A DNA stretch of 64,000 nt from Mucilaginibacter sp. MD40 (GCF_002288635.1 NZ_NRSW01000001.1:1519522-1583521); one strand, 5' to 3'; shown: positions 8,672 through 17,560, numbered from the stretch's first letter. Numbers and translations: made by a program. Notes: generated from the letters alone by a model not told the origin.

Positions 8672-9826
8672 CTAAACAATTCGTTTTACCAGTGGTATCC
8701 ATAAAACAATTGTCGCTATCAGGTAACTCAAAAAGACGGCTGCCGGGGCTACTACCAATAATTTTATGGCCGGATCAACATTCCAGGAGCGGAATATGAT
8801 AGCCAGGGCAACCAGGGCCAGTGGGTGTAAAATGTAAACAGCAAATGCCCGCCGGGATAGAAATACGGATGTGACTGATGTTTTGTTCCAACGCTGCTTG
8901 CCAATACCTAAAAACGCGGTGATAATGCAAAACCCAATGCATTGTTCCCATAAAGAATAGAGCAAAGACAGGCCATTGAACCCGCCGGAATACCAGGTGA
9001 TCGGAAACCCAAACTTTACCCTAATAACATAAAATACAGGGAAGAACAACAATAATATTAATGCGGTGCCGCGCATACGTTTTCCTGTGCGGTAGGAGAG
9101 CTGCGCCAGCCAGTTGTTTTTTGCTGCCAGCAAGCCAATAATAAACAGCATGATATACTGGGTAAAATGCCCCGGTTGAAAGCCCAAAGGCTTAAGCACC
9201 CAGCCCACCGGGAACAGGATGCGAACTAAAAAGCTGATCAATCCCGTACCTAATGCCACAAGTATAATGGCCCATGGGCCGGGGATGGCTGTTTGGCTGC
9301 TTATCTGTTTAGCAAAAAGCTTTTGGTAAGCTATATAAACGAGGGTAAATATCAGCAATGCAGCTACAAACCATAGTACACCAAAATCTATCCAGTCGTC
9401 ATACAAACTCAGGTATTTTAGGTAGCTGACATGATGCCCGCGTACAAACCTGTGTATAAGGAAAGATACAAAAGGCGAGAAAATGAACGAATAAAAAAGC
9501 AATGGTAGCCCCAACCGCAGCAAGCGGTCGGTCAGGAACTTTTTAGTGCCTTTTCGCTGGTAGGAAGAGTAGCTGAAAAAAGCTGCCAACAAAAAGAAAA
9601 AGCCCATGAAAAAAGATTGATTGGTGCTGACGAATACCGTGAGCGGTATTAATGCCCCTGCGATAGCAGTAGGCTCTTTATAATACCATCCGCCCGAAGC
9701 GCCATACATTACACAGGCATGGTGCAGTATCACGAGAATAGTGAGTATTACCCTGATATGGTCAATATAATAAAGCTTTTCAGTAGCGTTCCTGGAAACT
9801 GTAGGGGATGGATGAAGTGCAGTCAT
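8672..9826 (-). CDS. Membrane acyltransferase, acyltransferase-3 family
   Basis: 384 aa with about ten hydrophobic helices. The N-terminal YYIDHIRVILTILVILHHACV is the start of the acyltransferase-3 fold, with the conserved His after a long hydrophobic stretch. VAVY-type HPLALVALAI occurs near the C-terminus. The family O-acylates sugars, glycans or lipids in the inner membrane using cytosolic acyl donors; some Bacteroidota members resemble OpgC/heparan-type transferases. The target is unknown. It is a single gene with a 145-base gap to the LytTR gene, which is on the same strand upstream. Confidence 0.85.
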   Translation of the reverse strand: MTALHPSPTVSRNATEKLYYIDHIRVILTILVILHHACVMYGASGGWYYKEPTAIAGALIPLTVFVSTNQSFFMGFFFLLAAFFSYSSYQRKGTKKFLTDRLLRLGLPLLFYSFIFSPFVSFLIHRFVRGHHVSYLKYLSLYDDWIDFGVLWFVAALLIFTLVYIAYQKLFAKQISSQTAIPGPWAIILVALGTGLISFLVRILFPVGWVLKPLGFQPGHFTQYIMLFIIGLLAAKNNWLAQLSYRTGKRMRGTALILLLFFPVFYVIRVKFGFPITWYSGGFNGLSLLYSLWEQCIGFCIITAFLGIGKQRWNKTSVTSVFLSRRAFAVYILHPLALVALAIIFRSWNVDPAIKLLVVAPAAVFLSYLIATIVLWIPLVKRIV

Positions 9827-9972
9827 GGTATAAGTTTAAGCGATCTTATTTCCGCGGCATCCAGGCCTGTTATAGCACCTTGATGTGTGGAAGAGATGGC
9901 AAACCTACGGCAGCAATACGTGCAAAAAAAGCCCATTGTGACCAATAGCAAGCTATTGTGACGAGTAACAAC

Positions 9973-10887
9973 CTAAGCAAGGGCAATACCTGCCAGTTGC
10001 TCGTATTGATGATTAAATAACGGTAATTGCGTTCTTGATACAGGTACGCTTTGCGCTGTCATGTGCAGCAAAACAGTATACCCCTGAGCGTTGCCTGATA
10101 CCTTTCTGATCTGGTGCAGGTTCACGAGGTATGCCCGGTGGCATCTGAATAAAAAGGGATATGGGGTTAATTGCGCTTCAAACTGTTTAAGTGATATCCT
10201 TTTCAGTTCTGTATGTACCTGTTCGCCGGATAGCATTGTGAGTTCAATATAATTACCGTCGGCCCTGGCGAACAGCAGCTGCGCCGGATCCATGTAAAAG
10301 TCGTCTTGCTGTACCTGGGTTTTAATATGCAGCCTGGTTGTGGTGGTATCTGTACCCGACGGCAAGGGAATGATAGCAGGTATATCCGTATCATTCGCTT
10401 TGATTGACCTGGACGAGCGGAAATGCGAGCCGGCAAACAGCAGCAAAAAATATAAGAGTACGCCGGCAAGGTAGCAGTTCCGTATTTCTTCCCACAAGTA
10501 CCGCCATGACCAGTTATCCGCGTTATTGTAAATGATGCTCCTCAAAAAAAAGCTCATGATACCGGTAATCAGAAAAATAACCGCCAGGTGCATATATTCC
10601 TGCCCCGAACTCCACAAAGCTGACTTTACGGCTCTCGACCTCACATGGCCTAAGCCGGCAAAATAAACATATACGATCAGCGCGGGCGATAGCGCATGCA
10701 GGCCGCAGATGAACAGGTAATTAAATTTATGCTCAGGCTCATACACACCGAATGGCCTAAACAGGAGCAGAAAGATAAATATCAGTAAAAATTGTACGCT
10801 TACGGTTTTAAGCAAACGATCATGGTGATACCTGCATGGATAAGCTACCTCTTTACGCAGGTGTTGCTTTAAAGACACAAGTTGCAT
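9973..10887 (-). CDS. Membrane-anchored LytTR transcriptional regulator
   Basis: 304 aa. The N-terminal half has about four hydrophobic segments (SVQFLLIFIFLLLFRPFG, YLFICGLHALSPALIVYVYF, LAVIFLITGIMSFFL, YLAGVLLYFLLLFAG). The C-terminal ~100 residues are a LytTR DNA-binding domain: FYMDPAQLLFARADGNYIEL, the conserved FLFRCHRAYLVNL, and IRKVSGNAQGY. There is no receiver domain, so it is a one-component membrane regulator or a target for a partner kinase. Genes of this type in Bacteroidota often control the adjacent transporter or acyltransferase; here the acyltransferase is downstream on the same strand. Confidence 0.85.
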   Translation of the reverse strand: MQLVSLKQHLRKEVAYPCRYHHDRLLKTVSVQFLLIFIFLLLFRPFGVYEPEHKFNYLFICGLHALSPALIVYVYFAGLGHVRSRAVKSALWSSGQEYMHLAVIFLITGIMSFFLRSIIYNNADNWSWRYLWEEIRNCYLAGVLLYFLLLFAGSHFRSSRSIKANDTDIPAIIPLPSGTDTTTTRLHIKTQVQQDDFYMDPAQLLFARADGNYIELTMLSGEQVHTELKRISLKQFEAQLTPYPFLFRCHRAYLVNLHQIRKVSGNAQGYTVLLHMTAQSVPVSRTQLPLFNHQYEQLAGIALA

Positions 10888-11062
10888 AAATAGCGCTTAG
10901 GAGGATCGGGAAATTTAAACATACAGGTATTAATGCAACAAATATAATGCATTAAAGTACTTTAATTGTTCATCTGAAAAATGGTTACACCATTGATTTT
11001 GGAGTGCTCTGAGCGTAATGCTCATTTTATCAGAATGAAATAAAGCAATAAGCTGATGCTGG

Positions 11063-11257
11063 TTATTTCGATACCACATCCGACGATAATGAGTGATCGC
11101 ATTGGTCAACTCCTACCACCTTACCGGCTTTGGCTTTGAGCTTGCTGTAATACTGGCGCTCAAAAAGGGCCATTTTTATTTTCATGTCTTCCAGCAGTTC
11201 CAATGCTTCGCACAGGAGTTGCAGGCGCTCGTTGCTTAGTTGCTCGGTAGTGGTCAT
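11063..11257 (-). CDS. Small hypothetical protein (64 aa)
   Basis: Start set at the ATG ending at 11257 (MTTTEQLSNERLQLL), because a -7 box and an inverted repeat lie upstream of it inside the longer 93-aa frame. The N-terminal two thirds are predicted amphipathic helix (EALELLEDMKIKMALFERQY), followed by a basic stretch KLKAKAGK and a loose tail. There is no signal peptide or membrane helix. The family was not recognised. Dedicated regulatory DNA upstream suggests a real, controlled gene. Confidence 0.55.
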   Translation of the reverse strand: MTTTEQLSNERLQLLCEALELLEDMKIKMALFERQYYSKLKAKAGKVVGVDQCDHSLSSDVVSK

Positions 11258-11276
11258 GGGCGTTACATTTATTATG

Positions 11277-11328
11277 CAAATATAAAACACCCTAAAACAA
11301 TTTGCTAATATTTTTAGTAAATTGTTTT
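11277..11328 (-). promoter_or_regulatory. -7 box plus 15-base inverted repeat upstream of the 64-aa gene
   Basis: Minus-strand TATATTTG at 11277-11284 is an exact -7 box. Ten bases farther upstream, arms 11294-11308 and 11314-11328 (AAAACAATTTGCTAA / TTAGTAAATTGTTTT, one mismatch, 5-base spacer) form a long palindrome in the expected -33 region. It is a candidate operator. Confidence 0.5.
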
Positions 11329-11367
11329 TTCCACTACAGGGCACGCCTGAAAAATCTTATACAGTAT

Positions 11368-11411
11368 AGTAAATCTAAAATCTAAAATCGTCAATCTAAA
11401 ATCAATTATCT
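11368..11411. repeat. Short AATCTAAAA direct repeats
   Basis: Four imperfect copies of an AAATCTAAAATC-type unit lie at the 3' end of the GYF/RDD gene and run just into its last codons. Low-complexity intergenic repeat. Confidence 0.5.
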
Positions 11412-12064
11412 AACCGGTCTTTAACCATCAGGGTGTCGGCCATCATGTCATGCAGGCATTGTTGTTTTTTGTTAAAGAAACATAGCAGGTAGCCGGTAAA
11501 CAGGATAGCCACTGAAGCCAGTTTGGCCGCGTTGCGGGTGAGGGAGCGGTTGGTGGTAAGCGGGTCGCCGTACATATCGCATACTTTTATGCGCATCAAC
11601 TGTTTACCAAGGGTGCCCTGTTTGGGGCCGCTTTCGGCTTTTACGCTGTATATAAATTTAGCGATGGGGGTTAGGGCTACTATGCCAATGGTAATAGCCA
11701 GGCGGAGATCACGGTGTTCATCGCCGGGAATGATCAAATAGAGCAGCAGCATCACCGCGAAGGCCGCGAAAACAAAAATCCCGAAAACCAGCAGCCAGTC
11801 AATAGCGGCTGCAATGGCGCGCTGGTCAAAACTGCCAAAATATTGCAGCGGCAGCGGCCTTCGCGCAAAGCCGAACAACGCTCTCAGCGCAGGCAGCTCA
11901 TGCGCCTCCTTATAATCAACCATGCCGCTGGTCTTAACAAAGTCGGTAGGTTTTATCTGATGCCGGCGCAACTCGGCAATGGTAAAAGGGCCCTGCGGCT
12001 TGCCGTCAATCACCAGGATGTATTTATCGCTTTCAGATGGGTCAGAAGTGGTGCCGGTTTGCAT
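11402..12064 (-). CDS. GYF_2-RDD membrane protein (copy 1)
   Basis: Start set at the ATG at 12064 (MQTGTTSDPSESDKYILV); a longer frame to 12112 has a non-standard start. Residues ~15-65 form a GYF_2-type module (YILVIDGKPQGPFTIAELRR ... KTSGMVDYKEAHELPALRAL). The RDD domain follows: FDQRAIAAAIDWLLVFGIFV, a second hydrophobic pair (LLLYLIIPG, LAITIGIVALTPIAKFIY), LGKQLMRIKVCD, and the signature NAAKLASVAILF. RDD proteins are small inner-membrane proteins of largely unknown function, some linked to ion transport. A paralogue with the same architecture lies at 18780-19409. Confidence 0.8.
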   Translation of the reverse strand: MQTGTTSDPSESDKYILVIDGKPQGPFTIAELRRHQIKPTDFVKTSGMVDYKEAHELPALRALFGFARRPLPLQYFGSFDQRAIAAAIDWLLVFGIFVFAAFAVMLLLYLIIPGDEHRDLRLAITIGIVALTPIAKFIYSVKAESGPKQGTLGKQLMRIKVCDMYGDPLTTNRSLTRNAAKLASVAILFTGYLLCFFNKKQQCLHDMMADTLMVKDRLDN

Positions 12065-12097
12065 GGTATCAAAATTACGTAAAAAAGCTTTGTCGTT

Positions 12098-12378
12098 GAC
12101 CCACCCCGACATCGCATTCGCTCGCCGACCCTCTCTTCGCTGTGCGAAAAGAGGGTGAGAAACTTTCGCTTTATTACCTCTTTGTTGCCTGCAGCAAAGA
12201 GGGGTGGAATTATTAATTTTATTCTTTCGCCGGTTGAATCATCCCGACGTTGCATTCGCTTGTCGATCCTCTCTTCGCTGCACGAAAAGAGGATGAAAAA
12301 ACTTTATTATCCTCTTCATTACCCTCTTTGCTGCCTGCAGCAGAGAGGGTGGTCCAGCGTAGCGCAGACCGGGTGAGT
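12098..12378. repeat. Two to three copies of a hairpin-forming dispersed repeat
   Basis: The 12065-12438 gap has no gene. It holds tandem diverged copies of a unit with CACCCCGAC..GC.. then CGACCCTCTCTTCGC and a complementary arm GCGAAAAGAGGG (12098-12160 and 12239-12295). An inverted copy at 12310-12378 ends GGGTGAGTC. The hairpins CCTCTTTG...CAAAGAGG and CCCTCTTTG...GCAGAGAGGG are internal. A fourth copy lies at 52664-52725. REP-like interspersed repeat; no transposase nearby. Confidence 0.7.
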
Positions 12379-12438
12379 CGGCTATAAACAAAAGCGTCCC
12401 CACCAAATTGGCGGGGACGCTTCTGTAAAAAACTGTAA

Positions 12439-13449
12439 TTAGTAACGGCTAACTTTAAAGTCTGACAGGCCGCCTTTCATAACAATGTACATTTTGTTAG
12501 GGGCGTTTTCAAAACCGGGGGTTTCATAACGGCTGTTGCCTTTATCGGTAAAGCCGGGGAAACTGTCTGATGACAGGCCGGTGCTGGTAGTGATCTGTAC
12601 TGCCGCGGCATTAGGTACTTTAATATCTACCTCAGATACGCCGGTTGATACCTCTACACGGGTAGCGCTAACCGGCATACCCATTTTTACTTCAAAAGAG
12701 CCTGCGCCGCCGTTTACGGTAAGGTTGCGTACCCTAAAGGCTGATAGGTCAAAATCAACCTTGGTAGCGCCTGCCTTTACATTAATGTTCCACACAGGTT
12801 TAGTGTTAAGTTTAATGGTGGCAGAGTTGGTGTTATCGCTATCCCATTGGATGTGGCCTTTTTTATCTTTCATACGCAGCTCAAGCACCGGGGTATTGCC
12901 TTCCATGTGGTTGGTATATAAAAAGCGGTTTAAAAACTCTTTAGTGCTGGCTTCAAACAACTGCGCGGTGGTATCTTTAAGTATATACTCGGTACCGCCT
13001 CCGTTTATTTCCAGGCGTGCTTCGGCAGTGCCGGGTTTAAAGGCTTCGGTATAATTGCTGCTGCCCTGCACTTTTCTAATGGTGGTACTGTCGCTGCCGT
13101 TATCATCGTCGTCGTCATTATCGTTATCATCATTATCAAAGTTGTCGTTACGGTGCCAGCCACGGTCGTTAAAGCGCCAGTGGCGGTTAAAAGGCGAGAA
13201 CCAGTTGTTTTCAAAGTGGCCGAAGATGAGCAGCCCGAAACCTAATACTACCACACCTATTTTAAGGGCGCTGGCCCAGGGCGTTTTGTTATTGGCAAAT
13301 ACCAGGTTTACACCTATCATGATGAGGAATATGGGCCACAGGTGCCACAGGTTACCCCAATGAAAATCAATTACATTATAATTATCTAACAGGAATATTA
13401 CTCCTATGCCTACCAGGATAAGGCCCGGTACCAGTTTATCGCTTCTCAT
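12439..13449 (-). CDS. LiaI/LiaF-type membrane protein with Asp/Asn-rich linker
   Basis: 336 aa. The N-terminal ~75 residues hold three hydrophobic helices of the LiaI-LiaF transmembrane type (LVPGLILVGIGVIFLLDNYN, HLWPIFLIMIGVNLVF, KIGVVVLGFGLLIFGHF). A linker at about 95-120 is almost pure Asp/Asn, encoded by GAT/AAC repeats. The C-terminal ~200 residues are beta-rich, like the LiaF/toastrack cell-wall-stress module (LEINGGGTEYIL, VDFDLSAFRVRNLTVNGGAG). The likely role is an envelope-stress sensor or scaffold. It starts 3 bases after the PspC gene, so the two form an operon. Confidence 0.75.
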   Translation of the reverse strand: MRSDKLVPGLILVGIGVIFLLDNYNVIDFHWGNLWHLWPIFLIMIGVNLVFANNKTPWASALKIGVVVLGFGLLIFGHFENNWFSPFNRHWRFNDRGWHRNDNFDNDDNDNDDDDDNGSDSTTIRKVQGSSNYTEAFKPGTAEARLEINGGGTEYILKDTTAQLFEASTKEFLNRFLYTNHMEGNTPVLELRMKDKKGHIQWDSDNTNSATIKLNTKPVWNINVKAGATKVDFDLSAFRVRNLTVNGGAGSFEVKMGMPVSATRVEVSTGVSEVDIKVPNAAAVQITTSTGLSSDSFPGFTDKGNSRYETPGFENAPNKMYIVMKGGLSDFKVSRY

Positions 13450-13452
13450 GGC

Positions 13453-14067
13453 TTATAGTGTTGAGGTGTTGTTATCATTATTGTGGTTATCTTCAGTGCT
13501 CTCAGGCTGTGTGGGGGCGGTAAAGTCCGCTTCCTTTTTATCCTGCTGATAAGCGTCGGGCTGTGTCCAGGGTTTCTTTTTACCGCTAAAGATAATGGTG
13601 ATACCCAATAATACCAGTATAACCGGCCAAACTCTTTCAAAATCAATATCAGGGAACCAATTGAGGTTATCGATCAGGAAAATGGAGCCTAAGGCTATCA
13701 GCACCACACCGAAGATAGCGCCCGCGTTTGAGCGTTTAGGGGTAGGGTACATAAAAGGCTGGCCGGGCTGGTTTACCGGTGGTACAGTATAATCAACCTT
13801 TATATCGCCATAGGGCTGGTGGTAGCGGTTATCATAACCGGTCATAGGGTTTACACCAGGTTTAAATGGATCGCGGTAGCCGAACGGTTTTTTAGGTAAA
13901 ACGATCCATAAGATAATATAGGGCACAACACCTACACCTTTTAATACCAGGGCCAAAACAAATACCAGTCTTATAATAGATACATCTACATTAAAGTACT
14001 CTGCCAGGCCTGCGCAAACCCCACCAATGGCTTTGTGTTGTTCGTCGCGATAAAGTTTCTTTTCCAT
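13453..14067 (-). CDS. PspC domain protein with LiaI-like membrane segment
   Basis: 204 aa. Residues 1-60 are a PspC domain (KLYRDEQHKAIGGVCAGLAE, then YFNVDVSIIRLVFVLALVL and YIILWIVLPKK). A proline-rich cytosolic stretch follows, then a C-terminal pair of hydrophobic helices with FLIDNLNWF and VWPVILVLLGITIIF, like the LiaI membrane unit. PspC proteins sit in the inner membrane and take part in phage-shock/envelope-stress responses. With the downstream LiaF-like protein this forms a two-gene envelope-stress operon. Confidence 0.85.
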   Translation of the reverse strand: MEKKLYRDEQHKAIGGVCAGLAEYFNVDVSIIRLVFVLALVLKGVGVVPYIILWIVLPKKPFGYRDPFKPGVNPMTGYDNRYHQPYGDIKVDYTVPPVNQPGQPFMYPTPKRSNAGAIFGVVLIALGSIFLIDNLNWFPDIDFERVWPVILVLLGITIIFSGKKKPWTQPDAYQQDKKEADFTAPTQPESTEDNHNNDNNTSTL

Positions 14068-14083
14068 TTTATTTAGTTGTTAA

Positions 14084-14120
14084 GTGAGCCCCCTCTAAAT
14101 CTCCCCCATTAGGGGAGACT
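14084..14120. repeat. CCCCCTCTAAATCTCCCCC-type intergenic repeat
   Basis: Short palindromic element with arms CTCCCC / GGGGAG, in the gap between the PspC start and the SDR stop. It resembles junk repeats common between genes in Sphingobacteriaceae; that comparison is from memory. Confidence 0.4.
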
Positions 14121-14141
14121 TATTACAGGGAATATATATTT

Positions 14142-14846
14142 TTACAGCTGGCCCGGTGCAGGTTTAATCATCACTTCGTCAACATTGGCACCGGCGCTCA
14201 TACTGAGTATGTTGGTTATTACTGATGCCACATCTTCGGGGAGTACCATGTTATCGGGGTTAACCGTTATGCCTTTCCACGAATCTGTTAATGTTGAACC
14301 CGGGATGATAGCGGTGACTTTTACACCGTGCTGCTGCATTTCGAGCCTCATTACCTTATTAAGACCCAGCAAAGCGTATTTGGTTACACTGTACATACCG
14401 GCCTCTGCTATGGGGTTAATACCTGCTACAGAACATATATTGAAAATATGCCCTTTACCGACGGAAACCATCCGTTTACCGAAGAAACGGTATAGTTCAT
14501 AGGCAGGCATCAGGTTGGTAGCTATCTGTTTTTCGAAGCTGTCGTCGCTGTCATTAAGTATGGAAACATGCCTGTACATACCCACATTATTTACTATAAT
14601 GTCGACGAAACCCATATTTTTCTCGGTGAAAACGGCAAAATTTTTCAGTTCATCGGGCTTGCTGCAGTCGGCAACGGTGCCGTAAACCTTTATCTGTGGG
14701 TTCAGTTGTTGTAACTCAGTGGTAAAATCTGATAATTCTTGCTGGTTGCGAGAACAAATTGAGAGGTTTATTCCTTGTTTAGCAAATGCAATGGAAACGG
14801 CCCGGCCTATGCCTTTGGTAGCACCGGTAATAAGTGCGTTTTTCAT
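14142..14846 (-). CDS. Short-chain dehydrogenase/reductase
   Basis: 234 aa, classical SDR length. Cofactor motif TGATKGIG (residues 8-15), NNVG, the active-site serine in ICSVAG, and the YSVTK catalytic Tyr-Lys pair are present in order. SRN after the second beta strand suggests NADPH preference. The NNVG variant replaces the usual NNAG. The C-terminus lacks a membrane anchor. The substrate is unknown; the protein resembles 3-ketoacyl reductase or sepiapterin-type SDRs. It is transcribed alone, divergent from mlaE at 14939. Confidence 0.9.
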   Translation of the reverse strand: MKNALITGATKGIGRAVSIAFAKQGINLSICSRNQQELSDFTTELQQLNPQIKVYGTVADCSKPDELKNFAVFTEKNMGFVDIIVNNVGMYRHVSILNDSDDSFEKQIATNLMPAYELYRFFGKRMVSVGKGHIFNICSVAGINPIAEAGMYSVTKYALLGLNKVMRLEMQQHGVKVTAIIPGSTLTDSWKGITVNPDNMVLPEDVASVITNILSMSAGANVDEVMIKPAPGQL

Positions 14847-14938
14847 ACAATAATATTTAGCGATTAAGGTAAAGCAATTACCATAAGCTGTAAAGCTTAA
14901 ATTAAAAAATGTATTTTTAGCAGAATTTTACACTATCT

Positions 14939-15670
14939 ATGTTCACAAGTTTCGGAAAATATATCCTGCTGCTGCGCTTAAGCTTTAAACGGCCGGAAAA
15001 ATTTAAGGTGTACTGGGCCGAAGTGATGCGCGAAATGGTATCGGTAGGGATAGGTTCATTAGGTATTATCGCCATTATCTCTGTATTTATTGGCGCGGCT
15101 ACCACCATACAGGTAGCCTTTCAACTGGCCAGCCCGCTGGTGCCGCTGAGTATTGCCGGTAAAATATCCCGCGACTCCAATATCCTGGAGTTTAGCCCCA
15201 CCATATCCTCATTGGTACTGGCGGGCAGGGTAGGTTCAAACTTCGCTTCGCAGATAGGTACCATGCGCGTGACCGAACAGATAGACGCCCTGGAAATTAT
15301 GGGGGTAAACGCTCCCGGTTATTTAATATCGCCCAAGATTATCGCGGGCGTAAGTATGGTGCCGGTATTGGTGATCATGTCTATCTGCCTGGGTATTACC
15401 GGCGGTTATATTGCCTGCCTCGCCGGAAGTGAAATTACCCCAGCCGATTACGTTGCCGGTGTGGTTGACGGTTTCGACGGGCTTACCATACGTGTGGCGC
15501 TGGTAAAAGCGGTAGTGTTTGGTTTCCTTATCGCTTCTATATGCTCATACCAGGGTTTTTACACTTCGGGCGGCGCGCTTGAAGTTGGCCAGTCTGCCAC
15601 CCGCGGTGTGGTATACAGCTGCGTAATGATCTTATTTGCCGACCTCGTTATTACCCGTTTAATGCTATGA
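14939..15670 (+). CDS. MlaE-type ABC lipid-transport permease (set 1)
   Basis: 243 aa with about five membrane helices. Conserved MlaE features include VSVGIGSLGIIAIISVFIGA, the motif TTIQVAFQL, EFSPTISSLVLAGRVGS, MRVTEQIDALEIMGVNA, and the C-terminal CSYQGFYTSGGALEVG. The permease belongs to the inner-membrane lipid transporter that moves phospholipids between the membranes. Its stop overlaps the start of the ATPase gene (ATGA). Unlike the operon at 33684-36284, no MCE/MlaD gene follows, so this set may share an MlaD from elsewhere. Confidence 0.93.
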   Translation: MFTSFGKYILLLRLSFKRPEKFKVYWAEVMREMVSVGIGSLGIIAIISVFIGAATTIQVAFQLASPLVPLSIAGKISRDSNILEFSPTISSLVLAGRVGSNFASQIGTMRVTEQIDALEIMGVNAPGYLISPKIIAGVSMVPVLVIMSICLGITGGYIACLAGSEITPADYVAGVVDGFDGLTIRVALVKAVVFGFLIASICSYQGFYTSGGALEVGQSATRGVVYSCVMILFADLVITRLML

Positions 15671-16419
15671 TTGAAGTTAAGGACATTTACAAAACCTTTG
15701 GCGAGAACGAGGTATTGAAAGGTATAACCGCTACATTTAAAACCGGGAAGAATAACCTGATCATCGGCGGCTCGGGCTCCGGTAAAACCACTATGCTTAA
15801 ATGTATTGTGGGTTTGCATGAACCCACCAAAGGCCAGGTATTTTTTGAAGGTGAGAACTTTACCGAGATGGATTTTGAGCAGCGCGTTCCCATACGTACC
15901 CAGATCGGGATGCTTTTCCAGAATTCGGCTTTGTTTGACAGCATGACGGTTGAGGAGAACATTATGTTCCCGCTAAACCTGTTTACCAACCAAACTATAC
16001 AGGAAAAACGCGACCGCGCAAACTTTTGCCTGGAACGTGTTAACCTTAAAGGCCGTAATAAACTTTACCCGTCTGAGCTATCAGGCGGTATGAAAAAACG
16101 TGTTGGTATTGCCCGGGCCATTTCAATGGAGCCTAAGTTCTTGTTTGTAGATGAGCCCAACTCAGGCCTCGACCCTAAAACATCCATCCTGATAGATGAA
16201 CTGATAGCCGAGCTTACCGTTGAATATAATATGACCACCGTAGTAGTAACACATGATATGAACTCGGTGATGGGCATAGGCGACCATATTATTTTCCTGC
16301 ACCAGGGCCAGAAATGGTGGGAAGGTTCCAACAAGGAAATAGCCCATACCGATAACCAGGAACTCAACGACTTTGTATTCGCCAGCAAATTTATGCAGGC
16401 CGCAAAGGAGAAGTTGTAA
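15667..16419 (+). CDS. MlaF-type ABC transporter ATPase (set 1)
   Basis: 250 aa. Walker A is GGSGSGKTT (residues 37-45), the Q-loop is in GMLFQNSALFDSMTV, the signature is LSGGMKKRVGIARA, Walker B is FLFVDEPNSGLD, and the H-loop is VVTHDM. The FQNSALFDSMTV segment and the AGLDP-equivalent NSGLDPK are typical of MlaF rather than other importers. It powers the permease encoded just upstream, with which it overlaps by 4 bases. The next gene is 229 bases downstream behind a repeat-filled gap. Confidence 0.93.
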   Translation: MIEVKDIYKTFGENEVLKGITATFKTGKNNLIIGGSGSGKTTMLKCIVGLHEPTKGQVFFEGENFTEMDFEQRVPIRTQIGMLFQNSALFDSMTVEENIMFPLNLFTNQTIQEKRDRANFCLERVNLKGRNKLYPSELSGGMKKRVGIARAISMEPKFLFVDEPNSGLDPKTSILIDELIAELTVEYNMTTVVVTHDMNSVMGIGDHIIFLHQGQKWWEGSNKEIAHTDNQELNDFVFASKFMQAAKEKL

Positions 16420-16420
16420 G

Positions 16421-16645
16421 TTAGAGATTGGTTAATTAGTGATTGGAGATTAGTTTTCTTTTGCGAAGAGAGGGGTTCTTAACTGATTTTGGCCCATTCT
16501 ATAATTAACTAACCCCTAATCTCCCACAACTAACTATATTTGCATTTTTATTGAATGTTAATACTGATCACTGATTAACAAATCTCTGATCACTAAATAA
16601 TAAACGGTTAGGCCTAATCTCTAATTAACTAACCTCTAATCACTA
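16421..16645. repeat. CTAATC/GATTAG-rich interspersed repeat
   Basis: Multiple imperfect copies of ACTAATCACTAA and CTCTAATTAACTAA units fill the gap between mlaF and the methyltransferase gene. It shares an exact 18-base word with 3616-3633. No ORF or hairpin terminator is clear here. Confidence 0.6.
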
Positions 16646-16648
16646 AGA

Positions 16649-17539
16649 ATGATCAACCTCCTCACCCCAACGCACTGGAAAGATTACGAGCTGATAGACT
16701 GCGGCGATTTTGAAAAGCTGGAACGTTTTGGGAACCTGATACTGATTCGCCCCGAGCCGCAGGCGGTTTGGAGCAAAGCGCTTAACCAAAGCGAATGGCA
16801 GCGGCTGCACCACATCAGGTTTAAGGGCCGTTCAGCTACCGCTGGCGACTGGGTAAAGAAATCGCCCCAGATACCCGACCGCTGGCACATCGAATATCAA
16901 AACGACGATGTAGCCATTAAATTCCGCCTGGGTTTAACCTCTTTTAAACACTTAGGTATTTTCCCCGAGCAGGCCGTAAACTGGGATTACATATCCGGTA
17001 ACATTAAAAAATTCACCACGCCTAACCCTAAGGTGCTTAACCTGTTTGCTTACACAGGCGGCGCGTCGCTGATAGCGCGGGCCGCGGGTGCCGATACCAC
17101 GCACGTGGACTCTATAAAGCAGGTGGTTACCTGGGCCAACGAAAACCAGGAACTATCGGGCATTAAGGATATCCGCTGGATGGTGGAAGACGCCCTGAAA
17201 TTTGTTAAGCGCGAGGTAAAACGCGGCAAAACCTATAACGGCATCATCCTTGACCCGCCCGCTTATGGTAACGGCCCCAACGGCGAGAAATGGAAGCTGG
17301 AGGATAACATCAACGAGATGATCTATGATGTGATCAAATTGCTCGACCCGGAGGAGCATTTCCTCATCCTCAATACTTACTCGCTCGGGTTTTCATCGGT
17401 GATCATTGAGAACCTCATTAAAAACGCCTTCCCTAAGGTGCAGAACCTTGAAATAGGCGAACTGTATTTGCAGGCTACAGAGGGCCCTAAGCTACCTTTA
17501 GGAGTTTTTGGAAAATTTTTTAAAAACAGGGGTTGTTAA
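16649..17539 (+). CDS. RlmI-like class I SAM-dependent methyltransferase
   Basis: 296 aa. Motif I is VLNLFAYTGGASL (SAM binding), with VDSIKQVVTWANEN (acidic loop), the catalytic IILDPPAYG (motif IV, DPPxYG typical of the COG1092 RlmI/RlmK group), and LILNTYSLGFSS. The N-terminal ~95 residues are a divergent RNA-binding-like region that is shorter than the PUA of E. coli RlmI. Likely a 23S rRNA cytosine or guanine methyltransferase, but the exact base is not deducible. Single gene. Confidence 0.82.
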   Translation: MINLLTPTHWKDYELIDCGDFEKLERFGNLILIRPEPQAVWSKALNQSEWQRLHHIRFKGRSATAGDWVKKSPQIPDRWHIEYQNDDVAIKFRLGLTSFKHLGIFPEQAVNWDYISGNIKKFTTPNPKVLNLFAYTGGASLIARAAGADTTHVDSIKQVVTWANENQELSGIKDIRWMVEDALKFVKREVKRGKTYNGIILDPPAYGNGPNGEKWKLEDNINEMIYDVIKLLDPEEHFLILNTYSLGFSSVIIENLIKNAFPKVQNLEIGELYLQATEGPKLPLGVFGKFFKNRGC

Positions 17540-17560
17540 ACGCCGCTATTTTTATCTTTA
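17533..17560 (+). promoter_or_regulatory. Promoter TTG-N17-TATCTTTA
   Basis: A TTG (17533-17535) and a near-consensus -7 box TATCTTTA (17553-17560) are separated by 17 bases, 59 bases before the lipoprotein ATG. One mismatch to TAnnTTTG. Confidence 0.5.
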
